Shown here: one piece after another, positions 17,721-25,377 of the stretch
Numbering within the stretch: position 1 is the stretch's first letter
How the letters are laid out: each line of letters begins with the position of its first letter
From: an uncultured Bacilli bacterium
GTDB taxonomy: Bacteria > Bacillota_I > Bacilli_A > RF39 > UBA660
Reading direction: 5' to 3'
Assembly: GCA_934087065.1 (NCBI GenBank)
Contig: CAKOIS010000003.1
Coordinates: 49,346-113,345, forward strand
Length of the DNA stretch: 64,000 nt
Translations under genes and position numbers: made by a program
Notes under the pieces: model-generated
What the model saw: only the letters and a program-made list of their open reading frames with translations
What the model was told of the DNA's origin: nothing
Databases searched by the model: none

Positions 17721-18629
17721 ATGAAAGACAATTATTTAGAAAATATAAAGAATGAAATAATAAATGGTAATGCTAAAGTAGTAGCTAAGAATTATCAGAT
17801 AAACAATGTAAAACTTACAATGAATTATAATATTGGTAAGGAACTAGCAGAAGCTGGTAAACACTACGGGGAAGGCATAGTTAAAAAATATGCTAAAGAG
17901 TTGACCAATGAATTTGGTACAAATTATGGTATTACAAATTTAAAATACATGAGATTATTCTATAACTTTATTAAAAAAGGTCATGCAATGCATGACGAAT
18001 TATCCTGGAATCACTATAAGATACTAATTTCTTTAAAAAATGACAACGAAATCAATTATTATATTAATATTTCTATAAGAGATAATTTAAGTTATAGGAA
18101 ATTAGCTGAAAGAATAAGAAGTGATGAGTATGGTAGGCTCTCAATTGAAGCAAAAGAGAGCCTTCAAAACAAAGAAAAACTTTCATTGGTACAAAGCATA
18201 CCCAGTCCAATAGTGTTGACACCAAATAAAAGCTATGAATTTTATACTGAGAAGATATTACAAGAAATAATATTTGAAAATATAGAAGATTTTATGCATC
18301 AACTTGGTGGAGGATATTCTTATATAGGTAGAGAATATAAACTCAATATTGGAGACAAAAAGAACTATATAGATTATCTATTTTATAATGTGGTTGATAG
18401 TAGATATTGTGTAGTTGAAATAAAAGCTAGGGAATACAAGAAAAGCGATTACGGTCAAATAAAAACGTATATGAATTATGTTGACGAACACTTGAAAAAT
18501 ATAACTCAAAATAGTACTATTGGAATAATTATAACAAAGTCAGTAAATAAGTTTGAAGCTTATTATGTAAAAGATAATCAAGTAACAATAGTAGAATTTA
18601 AAATAAATAAAATTGTAGTAGCTAGTTAG
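17721..18629 (+). CDS. DUF1016 (YhcG) family PDDEXK nuclease
   Basis: 302 aa. The N-terminal DUF1016 helical domain (about 1-140, with MNYNIGKELAEAGKHYGEGIV, WNHYKILIS and KLAERI segments) precedes a PDDEXK nuclease fold: D218 in NYIDYLFYN and the E-x-K pair E233/K235 in VVEIKA. Members are found beside restriction and toxin loci and on mobile elements; their physiological role is not settled. It is alone here with an AGGAGGG site. A decayed second copy lies at 22063-22462. Confidence 0.85.
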   Translation: MKDNYLENIKNEIINGNAKVVAKNYQINNVKLTMNYNIGKELAEAGKHYGEGIVKKYAKELTNEFGTNYGITNLKYMRLFYNFIKKGHAMHDELSWNHYKILISLKNDNEINYYINISIRDNLSYRKLAERIRSDEYGRLSIEAKESLQNKEKLSLVQSIPSPIVLTPNKSYEFYTEKILQEIIFENIEDFMHQLGGGYSYIGREYKLNIGDKKNYIDYLFYNVVDSRYCVVEIKAREYKKSDYGQIKTYMNYVDEHLKNITQNSTIGIIITKSVNKFEAYYVKDNQVTIVEFKINKIVVAS

Positions 18630-18651
18630 GTAATTTATGATATACAATTAA

Positions 18652-18672
18652 AAAGTCACTACACTGTAGCGA
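18652..18672 (+). other. Intergenic hairpin between DUF1016 and cotE
   Basis: GTCACTAC and GTAGCGAC form an imperfect 8-bp stem (one mismatch) with a 3-nt loop. There is no T run, so it is not a convincing terminator. The rest of 18630-18815 shows nothing recognisable. Confidence 0.35.
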
Positions 18673-18815
18673 CAATTTACACGAAGTCATTATTTAAAAA
18701 ATTTAGCATTAATGAACTTTATTGAAAAGAAAAAAGTGACAAGTACTATTAGAAAATAATAAGAAAAAGTTCCGTTTTTTAGGTCTTTGTCATATATTAA
18801 TAATGGGTGAAGTTA

Positions 18816-19349
18816 ATGTTTAAGGAAATAGTGACAAAAGCAGTTATTGGAAAAGGTAAAAAGACATTTAGAAATACATATGAATTATTTACAACAGATA
18901 AAATAAGTACAGTATTAGGCTGCTGGGTAATAAATCACACAATGAGTGGAGTAAGTGAAAACGGAAAAGTTAAAATAACAGGTAGCTTTGATGTAAACAT
19001 TTGGTACAGTTATGACGATAATACAAAAACTAACGTAGACGCAAGAAAAATATCTTATACAGAACTAGTAAATGTAAGACTTAACAACGATCAAGTTTTA
19101 ACTAATAATTCAGAAATATTAGTAACAAGTTTAAAGAACCCTACTGTAGTTGATGTGAAGAGTAGTAATAACAAGATAACTTATGAAATAGAGAAAACTC
19201 TAGGTATTGAAATAATAGGCGATACTAAAGTAAGAGTACAAATAATGGATAACAATTATGAAGACTTTGATATAATAGAAGACGTGCCCACAAACGAAGA
19301 GATAAATAATATAGTAGACCATGAAATTAAAGAAGATTACCTGATGTAA
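18816..19349 (+). CDS. cotE: Outer spore coat morphogenetic protein CotE
   Basis: 177 aa (Bacillus CotE is about 181). Strong family signatures: EIVTKAVIGKGKK at the start, LGCWVINH near 40 and GSFDVNIWYSYDDNTKT near 65. CotE directs outer-coat assembly around the forespore. ATG 18816 is preferred over GTG 18807, which falls inside the GGGTGA ribosome site. The acidic C-terminal tail is typical. A CATATATTA sequence just upstream resembles a sporulation-sigma -10 box, but no matching -35 was found. Confidence 0.93.
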   Translation: MFKEIVTKAVIGKGKKTFRNTYELFTTDKISTVLGCWVINHTMSGVSENGKVKITGSFDVNIWYSYDDNTKTNVDARKISYTELVNVRLNNDQVLTNNSEILVTSLKNPTVVDVKSSNNKITYEIEKTLGIEIIGDTKVRVQIMDNNYEDFDIIEDVPTNEEINNIVDHEIKEDYLM

Positions 19350-19362
19350 CTTCTTTTTTCAA

Positions 19363-19391
19363 TTGCAAAACACACTCATATTTAGTATAAT
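19363..19391 (+). promoter_or_regulatory. Sigma-A promoter for engB
   Basis: TTGCAA (19363-19368), 17-bp spacer, TATAAT (19386-19391). Confidence 0.75.
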
Positions 19392-19417
19392 ACTATTAGA
19401 AGGAGAAAAGGAATTTT

Positions 19418-20002
19418 ATGAATTTTGATAAAATAGAGTTAACTAATGTTGCAGTAAGAACTACACAGTATCCAACTGATGACAAGCCTGAATTTTTAAT
19501 TGTGGGTAGAAGTAATGTTGGGAAAAGCAGTTTTATTAATACACTAGTTAATAGAAAGAATCTAGCGCGTACAAGTGCTAAACCTGGTAAAACTCAAACA
19601 CTAAACTTCTATAACATAGATAATTTGTGCTATTTAGTAGATGTACCGGGGTATGGATATGCTGCTGTAAGTAATAAAAAACAAGAAAAGTTTGGGCTAA
19701 TGATAGAAGAATACATTATGAATAGACCTAACTTAAAACACGTGTTTTTACTAGTAGACTACAGACATAAACCAACAGACAATGATCTTATAATGTATGA
19801 TTTTCTAAAATATTATAACTTGCCTGTAACTGTTGTGTGTACTAAATATGATAAAGTAAAGAAGAGTCAAAAAGAAAAACAAAATAAGTTAATAGAAAAC
19901 ACTATTGATTTAGCACTAGGGGATGAAATTATATATTTTAGTAAAGTAACTAAAGTAGGAAGAGATAAAATAATTAAAGTGATGGAAAGTAAATTAGATT
20001 AA
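19418..20002 (+). CDS. engB: Ribosome biogenesis GTPase EngB (YsxC)
   Basis: 194 aa. G1 GRSNVGKSS near 29-37, G3 DVPGYG near 75, G4 TKYDK near 143, the usual size and layout of EngB/YsxC. It assists 50S subunit assembly. Followed 16 bases later by the RlmN-like fusion, presumably in one transcript. Confidence 0.95.
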   Translation: MNFDKIELTNVAVRTTQYPTDDKPEFLIVGRSNVGKSSFINTLVNRKNLARTSAKPGKTQTLNFYNIDNLCYLVDVPGYGYAAVSNKKQEKFGLMIEEYIMNRPNLKHVFLLVDYRHKPTDNDLIMYDFLKYYNLPVTVVCTKYDKVKKSQKEKQNKLIENTIDLALGDEIIYFSKVTKVGRDKIIKVMESKLD

Positions 20003-20018
20003 ATTTTTTGGAGGGTTT

Positions 20019-21494
20019 ATGGTAAATAATATAGGTGTATTTAAAGATTTTAATGATGATAGTATAAAGAGTGTATTTAAAACAGAAAAGAATGAAATTA
20101 TAGAAATGACTTTAATTCAAAATAAAGAGTATGAGGATGTAATATGTGTTCCAACTCATCACTTTTGTAATTTGGGATGCAAGATGTGTCATTTAACCAA
20201 TAATAAACTAAATAAAAAGATGGTACCAATTGGAATAAACGATTTTATGGAAAGTTTGATTTACAGCTTGAGAGTACAAAATACTACTATTAAAAGAACA
20301 GATAAGAAAAGACTACTAATTAGTTTTATGGGTGTAGGCGAGCCACTTCTTAATTTAGAACTTATAAAAAAAGTTTATAAATACGAAAGTATAATAAAAG
20401 AAAATTTAGGTTATGAAAGTATAGCTTATGCAGTAAGTACAATGATGCCAAACTATAATTTGAAAGAGTTAACAGAGTATGTAAACGAAACAAATATGCC
20501 TCTTAAAGTGCATTTTAGCTTGCATTCGCCAATAGATGAAAAAAGAAAAGAACTTATTCCTAAGACAAAGGTAAGTGTAGTTGAAGCTATAGACTTACTA
20601 AAATACTATAGTGATACAATAAGAGAAAATAAAAATATTATGGAAAAACATAAATTACATCACAAAAGTAATGACTTGGTAGAAATACATTATACTTTAA
20701 TTAATGGAGTAAATGATACAGAGAAAGAGTTAAACGAGCTTATTAGGCTAATAAATGATAAAGGTATTACTGTTAAATTTATTAGATTTAATCCAAAGGG
20801 TAGTATGAGTGTGAGTAAGGAAGAAAATATGTGGTGTACTATGCTTAAGGAAGCTAACATTAAAGTAAAAACATATACTCCACCAGGAAAAGAAATAGGT
20901 GCTTCATGTGGAGAATTTACTCGTCACTATTACCATGAAGAAATAGAAAGTGACATTGATTTACAAGAATTTAATAATTGGAAGAAAAAACATCAGATAT
21001 ACGAAAGTCAAAGAACAGATAATTTAACATGGGACGAATACTTTATGGCTGTTGCAAAGTTAACTTCTTTAAGAAGTAAAGACCCGAATACACAAGTTGG
21101 TGCTGTTATAGTAAGCTCTGATAATAGAATACTTTCAATTGGATATAATGGTAGTCCAAATGGATATAATGATGAAAGATTTCCATGGAAAAGAGTAGGA
21201 GAAAAACTTGAAACAAAGTACTTGTTTGTAGTACACGCTGAGAGAAACGCAATATTAAATTACTTAGGTAATAGAAAAGACTTTCAAAATGCGAAAATCT
21301 ATGTAGACTTGTTTCCATGTAATGAATGCGCTAAAGAAATTATTCAGTCAGGAATAAAAGAAGTAATATATTTATCTGATAAATATGCAAATACTGAAGA
21401 GACTATTGCTTCAAAACAACTATTTGATATATGTGGGGTAAAATATAGACAACTTACTGAAGAAAAAGAAATTAATTTGAAATTGACAATATAA
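20019..21494 (+). CDS. Fusion: RlmN/Cfr-like radical SAM enzyme + dCMP deaminase
   Basis: 491 aa in one uninterrupted frame. Residues about 35-310 are an RlmN/Cfr-type radical SAM methyltransferase: the cluster cysteines C50, C54 and C57 (CNLGCKMC), the two catalytic cysteines C43 (seven residues before C50, as in RlmN) and C297 (ASCGEF). The usual N-terminal RlmN accessory domain of about 80 residues is almost absent. Residues about 335-480 are a ComEB-type dCMP deaminase with zinc ligands H406 (HAERN), C434 and C437 (PCNEC) and catalytic E408. The first half should methylate an adenosine of RNA and the second should make dUMP from dCMP. I know of no such fusion as standard. Confidence 0.85.
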   Translation: MVNNIGVFKDFNDDSIKSVFKTEKNEIIEMTLIQNKEYEDVICVPTHHFCNLGCKMCHLTNNKLNKKMVPIGINDFMESLIYSLRVQNTTIKRTDKKRLLISFMGVGEPLLNLELIKKVYKYESIIKENLGYESIAYAVSTMMPNYNLKELTEYVNETNMPLKVHFSLHSPIDEKRKELIPKTKVSVVEAIDLLKYYSDTIRENKNIMEKHKLHHKSNDLVEIHYTLINGVNDTEKELNELIRLINDKGITVKFIRFNPKGSMSVSKEENMWCTMLKEANIKVKTYTPPGKEIGASCGEFTRHYYHEEIESDIDLQEFNNWKKKHQIYESQRTDNLTWDEYFMAVAKLTSLRSKDPNTQVGAVIVSSDNRILSIGYNGSPNGYNDERFPWKRVGEKLETKYLFVVHAERNAILNYLGNRKDFQNAKIYVDLFPCNECAKEIIQSGIKEVIYLSDKYANTEETIASKQLFDICGVKYRQLTEEKEINLKLTI

Positions 21495-21503
21495 GGAGTA
21501 TAT

Positions 21504-21986
21504 ATGAAGAAAGATATAATTGATAATCGTATTTCTAAAATAATTAATTTTTTGAATGTTGAAGAACCAATTGATATAGTGAATTTGACTAATGTTTTTG
21601 GTTTAAAAGTTATAGAAGACAAAAATATTATTCCGTACGGTGTTTTGACTATAAATAAAGAAGTTGGTAACATAATATATGTAAAAGAATATTTATCAGT
21701 TGAAATGAAGAGATATGTAATTTCTTATCTGTTATCGTATTACCTGTTATATTACAATAATTCAAGTAAGTTTTTTAAATGTTTTATACCTAATGAGGAA
21801 CTAGCAGAAGTTAGTTATATGGCTAGAAAGTTACTTTTGAATGAAAAAATATTTTCAAGTAAATACTATGAGTTAAATGAAAATATTGAAAAACTATCAC
21901 TTTTGTTTACTGTACCAAGGGATGTGATTAGTAAAAGAATAGACGATATAAATCCAAAATGTATAAAAAAATTAATCAATAATTAA
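21504..21986 (+). CDS. ImmA/IrrE-like protein lacking the HExxH motif
   Basis: 160 aa. The layout follows the ImmA/IrrE (DUF955) fold: IDIVNLTNVFGLKVIE, then a short strand (GVLTINKEVGNIIYV), then the helix that normally reads RFTIAHELGH. Here that helix is RYVISYLLSY at 70-79, so both zinc histidines and the catalytic Glu are gone. The C-terminal YMARKLLLNEK and TVPRDVISKRI segments match the family. It is therefore probably a non-proteolytic scaffold or sensor, an inference from alignment by eye. AAGGAG precedes the ATG; it follows the fusion gene after 9 bases. Confidence 0.6.
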   Translation: MKKDIIDNRISKIINFLNVEEPIDIVNLTNVFGLKVIEDKNIIPYGVLTINKEVGNIIYVKEYLSVEMKRYVISYLLSYYLLYYNNSSKFFKCFIPNEELAEVSYMARKLLLNEKIFSSKYYELNENIEKLSLLFTVPRDVISKRIDDINPKCIKKLINN

Positions 21987-22062
21987 AAGGCTGCTATAAA
22001 TAAAGAGTAGTCTTTTTTTAAAATATTAATTACTTAAAAAATTAGAAAGTAGATGTATAATT

Positions 22063-22462
22063 ATGTTGGAAAGTAATGATAAGTATTTTGAAATATTAAA
22101 CGATATAAAGAAAACTCTAATTGTAACTAGAAATAAAATAGTAGAAAAAGCTAATAAGGAATTAATATCGATGTATTATAGTATTGGTTCAAAGTTAATT
22201 ATGAATAATAAATGGAATTTCCTACAATTAAGGAATGTTTGCAAGAAATTTAAGATATATGCAGAAATTTGCAAGTGAATATGACAATGACAAATTTTTG
22301 CAAGTGGTTCTTGCAAAATTGAACTTCACTTATCACTATTATGAACTAAGTAAAAGATAAAAATCAACGAAAATGGTATATATCTGAAACGATACAAAAT
22401 TGTTGGCAAAGGCAGTTTTAATACATCAAATAGAAGGTAAACTATATGAAAGAGCAAGCTAA
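22063..22462 (+). pseudogene. Decayed DUF1016 (YhcG) nuclease gene
   Basis: Pieces of a DUF1016 N-terminal domain lie in successive frames. ATG 22063 opens a frame with ISMYYSIGSKLIMNNKW. A second frame from 22259 reads MQKFASEYDNDKFLQVVLAK up to TAA 22360. A third fragment reads KWYISETIQNCWQRQF, and a fourth reads VLIHQIEGKLYERAS ending at 22462. These match, in order, the family's (M)RKFAEEY, WYI-ETIENGW and VLxHQIxxxLYER segments. The nuclease half is missing. At least three frameshifts or stops make it non-functional. The intact copy at 17721 is not a close duplicate. Confidence 0.8.
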
Positions 22463-22482
22463 TAACATAAAATTTCTTTTAA

Positions 22483-22511
22483 TTGACTTTTCCACCATTT
22501 TTGTTTATAAT
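22483..22511 (+). promoter_or_regulatory. Sigma-A promoter for the type IV pilin-like gene
   Basis: TTGACT (22483-22488), 17-bp spacer, TATAAT (22506-22511). Confidence 0.75.
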
Positions 22512-22540
22512 TAAGTTATGATAAGGAAGGTGCGCTAGTG

Positions 22541-23173
22541 ATGAAGAAAAAAGGTTTTACTTTAACTGAAATATTAGTAGTAATTGTATTAATTGGCGTA
22601 ATAATGGCAATTGCTATACCTAGTGTAGTAGAAGTTAGAAAAAGAATTAATAAGAGATTACTTTCTGAAAAAAAGCAAGAAATATTAGTAGCAGCCCAAC
22701 TTTATGGAAATGATAGAAAATTAACAACTGATACATATATTAATGTTTATACTTTATTAGAAGACTATATTAAAAGAGATGTAGACCCTAATAATACTAA
22801 TTGTAAGGGCTCCAATACAACAAATGGCTGCATAATAAATCCAGTAGATGATACAAGTATGAATAATGATAGAATATTGATAAGAGTAAACGGCAAAAGC
22901 TTAGTTGCAGTGTGGGATGACGGAAGCGTAATAGGTGGTCTTGATCCATCAAATTTAGTAGAAATAGTAAAATCAAATTTAAATTGTACTGATCAAAATA
23001 ATAAAGTTGACGAAGGAAAATGTGTGTATGGTTTAGATAATACGAGTGATCCGAATAACTATTTATATTATAGTGGAATAATGTGGAGAGTACTAGGAGT
23101 TTACAAAATAGATAATAAAGAAGTTGCTAAACTAATATCAAATGATAACGTAGTTTGGGAAATAAGTGCTTAA
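22541..23173 (+). CDS. Type IV pilin-like protein with truncated lectin-like domain
   Basis: 210 aa from ATG 22541 (a GTG three bases earlier is also possible; AAGGAAGG precedes both). KKKG then FTLTE and a hydrophobic helix form a textbook class III prepilin signal with Glu at +5. The ectodomain ends with a CVYGLDNTSDPNNYLYYSG...MWRVLGVYKIDNKEVAKLIS segment. This resembles the entry strands of the lectin-like modules in the DGR-type protein at 61455, for example CLYGGENIKNYVQ...WRIIGSYQIDDQTLPKLIS. The protein stops right there, so the variable half is absent. Confidence 0.8.
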   Translation: MKKKGFTLTEILVVIVLIGVIMAIAIPSVVEVRKRINKRLLSEKKQEILVAAQLYGNDRKLTTDTYINVYTLLEDYIKRDVDPNNTNCKGSNTTNGCIINPVDDTSMNNDRILIRVNGKSLVAVWDDGSVIGGLDPSNLVEIVKSNLNCTDQNNKVDEGKCVYGLDNTSDPNNYLYYSGIMWRVLGVYKIDNKEVAKLISNDNVVWEISA

Positions 23174-23190
23174 AAGCACTTTTAATTTTT
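23164..23190 (+). terminator. Terminator overlapping the pilin stop
   Basis: AAGTGCTT (23164-23171) pairs with AAGCACTT (23174-23181). The TAA stop lies between and within the arms. Confidence 0.6.
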
Positions 23191-23241
23191 GAATATTTGT
23201 GATAAAATAAAGAACAATAAATTTTGGAAAGGGGAAAACTT

Positions 23242-24543
23242 ATGAAAACAATATGCTTAGTAGGAAAACCAAATGTTGGTAAAAGTACTTTATTTAATAG
23301 ACTTGTTGGAAAGAAAATATCTATAATTGAAGATATTCCAGGTGTTACAAGAGATAGAATTTATAGTAAAGCTACATATAATGATGCATCTTTTTATTTA
23401 ATAGATACTGGTGGAATAGACTATAGTGAGGGAACTTTTAACGATGAAATAAAAGCGCAAGTAATGATAGGAATTGATGAAAGTGACGTAATTATCTTTG
23501 TAGTAGATGGTAAAGAAGGAGTTACTTCTAATGATTTACTAATAAGAGATATGTTAAGAAAGACTAATAAAAAAGTAATCGTGGCAATTAATAAAGTCGA
23601 TAATAAACTTACTGAAGAGAATATTTATGACTTTTATACACTTGGTTTTGACTACTATATTCCAATATCTGCAGAACATAATGTTGGAATAAATAAACTT
23701 ATGGAAGAAGCTACACTTGACTTTAATTTAGAAGAAGAAAGTGTTGATGATAGACTTAAATTTAGTGTAATAGGTAGACCTAACGTTGGTAAATCTAGTT
23801 TAGTGAATGCATTATTAAATGAAGACAGAGTAATAGTAAGTGATGTAGCTGGTACTACAAGAGACGCAATTGATACAACTTTAACTTATGATAAAAATGA
23901 GTATGTTCTAATTGATACTGCTGGACTTAGAAAAAAAGGTAAGATATATGAAAGTGTAGAAAAGTATAGTTTACTTAGAAGTATGAAAGCAATTGATAGA
24001 AGTGATGTGTGTATTCTTGTAATTAATGCTGAAGAAGGAATAATAGAACATGATAAACATATTGCTGGGTATGCAATTGAAGCAGGTAAGGCTTTAGTAC
24101 TTGTGGTTAACAAGTGGGATACAGTAGATAATAAAGATGAAGAAATGAAATTGTGGAAAAAGAAAATAAAAGATAATTTCCAATTTATGCCTTATGTTAA
24201 AGTATGCTTTTTAAGTGCTAAAACTAGAAAAAGAATAAATACACTTATGCCAGTAGTACTTGAAAGTTACGCTAATGCTACTAAAGAAATAAAGACAAAT
24301 GTTATAAATGAAATTATATTAGATGCATTTATTGAAACACCGCCACCATCTTATAAGGGTAGAAGACTTAAAATATATTTTGCACATCAAAGTGGAACTA
24401 AACCACCAAAATTTGATATTGAAGTGAATTCTAAAGGACTAATACACTTTAGTTATGAAAGATATTTAGAAAATAAGATAAGAAGTAATATAGATTTTAG
24501 TGGTACTCCAATTATTCTTAACTTTAAAAATAAAGGCGAGTAA
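23242..24543 (+). CDS. der: Ribosome biogenesis GTPase Der (EngA)
   Basis: 433 aa from ATG 23242, preceded by GGAAAGGGG. Two GTPase domains: GKPNVGKST (near 8) with DTGG, and GRPNVGKSS (near 180) with DTAGLRKKG, then a KH-like C-terminal domain (ETPPPSYKGRRLKIYF). Der acts in 50S subunit maturation. Confidence 0.97.
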   Translation: MKTICLVGKPNVGKSTLFNRLVGKKISIIEDIPGVTRDRIYSKATYNDASFYLIDTGGIDYSEGTFNDEIKAQVMIGIDESDVIIFVVDGKEGVTSNDLLIRDMLRKTNKKVIVAINKVDNKLTEENIYDFYTLGFDYYIPISAEHNVGINKLMEEATLDFNLEEESVDDRLKFSVIGRPNVGKSSLVNALLNEDRVIVSDVAGTTRDAIDTTLTYDKNEYVLIDTAGLRKKGKIYESVEKYSLLRSMKAIDRSDVCILVINAEEGIIEHDKHIAGYAIEAGKALVLVVNKWDTVDNKDEEMKLWKKKIKDNFQFMPYVKVCFLSAKTRKRINTLMPVVLESYANATKEIKTNVINEIILDAFIETPPPSYKGRRLKIYFAHQSGTKPPKFDIEVNSKGLIHFSYERYLENKIRSNIDFSGTPIILNFKNKGE

Positions 24544-24546
24544 GTC

Positions 24547-24575
24547 TTGCATAAAGTTAAATAGTTTAGTATAAT
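24547..24575 (+). promoter_or_regulatory. Promoter of the antisense RNA
   Basis: TTGCAT (24547-24552), 17-bp spacer, TATAAT (24570-24575). Transcription would start near 24582 and run toward the toxin-like gene, with no long ORF downstream. Confidence 0.7.
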
Positions 24576-24581
24576 GTATAT

Positions 24582-24696
24582 AGAGGAGAAATCTTCATAT
24601 AATAAAAAAGGAACATTTAATTTCACAGTTAAGTGTCACCTGTTGTTTTGTTGTTTTAAAAGCACCATCAATGGCAAATCAGGTGCTTTTTTATTT
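24582..24696 (+). ncRNA. Candidate antitoxin RNA convergent to the hydrophobic peptide gene
   Basis: Predicted RNA of about 110 nt from the promoter at 24547 to the hairpin at 24658-24690. It overlaps the 3' end of the opposing peptide mRNA, so the last 35-40 nt are perfectly complementary to it. It also carries GTGTCACC (24633-24640), a segment that recurs in the 5' leader of the opposing mRNA and contains a CACCT/AGGTG pairing possibility. This is the arrangement of Fst/par-type type I toxin-antitoxin loci. Confidence 0.55.
24658..24693. terminator. Bidirectional terminator shared by toxin mRNA and antisense RNA
   Basis: AAAAGCACC (24658-24666) and GGTGCTTTT (24682-24690) form a 9-bp stem with A/T runs on both sides, so it can work in both directions. 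Confidence 0.75.
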
Positions 24697-24771
24697 TTGT
24701 TTGATTATAATGAATATTAATAAAAAAATAATTATGATTAATGCTGTTATTAAAAAGTCTTTTTTTGACAT
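24691..24771 (-). CDS. 26-residue hydrophobic peptide, candidate type I toxin
   Basis: Complement of 24691-24771: a basic/acidic head (MSKKDF), a continuous Leu/Ile/Phe membrane segment of about 18 residues, and a KQK tail. The charge-hydrophobic-charge build is that of small membrane toxins. A GAGAGGGGTG ribosome site precedes its ATG. Its promoter is at 24835-24863 and its terminator lies directly after the stop. No family assignment is possible at this length; function is inferred from architecture and the opposing RNA. Confidence 0.6.
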   Translation of the reverse strand: MSKKDFLITALIIIIFLLIFIIIKQK

Positions 24772-24834
24772 AATTATCACCCCTCTCTTAAGAAGACTCG
24801 GTGACACCTAACAAATTAAATATTCCATGTATAA

Positions 24835-24863
24835 ATTATAACATAGTTGATAAGTTAAATCAA
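24835..24863 (-). promoter_or_regulatory. Promoter of the hydrophobic peptide mRNA
   Basis: On the minus strand TTGATT (24863-24858), 17-bp spacer, TATAAT (24840-24835). It gives an mRNA of about 170 nt with a leader of about 57 nt. Confidence 0.7.
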
Positions 24864-24948
24864 TATAAAAAAGAACAAATTTTTGTGTATTTGTGGAACC
24901 TTATTTATCTAAGAATACATTGTAGATGGTTGCACTAAAAAAAATAAC

Positions 24949-24977
24949 TTGCAATTTAAGTAAAGTTACTGTATAAT
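24949..24977 (+). promoter_or_regulatory. Sigma-A promoter for rpsO
   Basis: TTGCAA (24949-24954), 17-bp spacer, TATAAT (24972-24977), leaving a leader of about 80 nt before rpsO that could hold an S15 autoregulatory site. Confidence 0.75.
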
Positions 24978-25062
24978 TAATTATGTAAGTTTTTTCAAGG
25001 TCTTTAGATACTCCAACTTTTGACTATGATTAAACGGTTATATTATGAAAGGAGAAATTAAA

Positions 25063-25332
25063 ATGGCTTTAACAAAAGAAGTAAAATCTGCTATTGTAAA
25101 AGAATATCAAAGAGATGCAAAAGATACTGGTAGTGTTGAAGTTCAAGTTGCTATTTTAACTGAAGAAATTAAAGTTTTAACTGAACATTTAAAAGAACAT
25201 ATCCATGATTTCCACTCAAAAAGAGGACTTTTACAAAAAGTAGGTAAGAGAAGAAGTTTACTAGATTATCTAAAGAAGACTGATGTTGTTAGATATCGTG
25301 AACTTATTAGTAAATTAGGATTAAGAAAGTAG
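25063..25332 (+). CDS. rpsO: 30S ribosomal protein S15
   Basis: 89 aa from ATG 25063, the usual length. An in-frame upstream ATG (25045) is rejected because the AAGGAGA site lies between the two. Conserved [14 protein letters not shown] and DFHSKRGLL...[10 protein letters not shown] segments. S15 binds 16S rRNA helix 22. The pnp gene follows, the classic rpsO-pnp order. Confidence 0.98.
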   Translation: MALTKEVKSAIVKEYQRDAKDTGSVEVQVAILTEEIKVLTEHLKEHIHDFHSKRGLLQKVGKRRSLLDYLKKTDVVRYRELISKLGLRK

Positions 25333-25360
25333 GCACTTTATTTTAAGTGTCTATTTTTTT
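25332..25360 (+). terminator. rpsO-pnp intergenic terminator/attenuator
   Basis: GGCACTT pairs with AAGTGTC (one G-U pair) and is followed by T7. The pnp ribosome site follows immediately, so it may only partly terminate. Confidence 0.6.
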
Positions 25361-25377
25361 GGAAAGAAGGAAAATAT

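Noticed and set aside
24544..25062. Riboswitch in front of rpsO
   Set aside because: The hairpin there is shared by two convergent short transcripts and lies upstream of the rpsO promoter; no known aptamer core.
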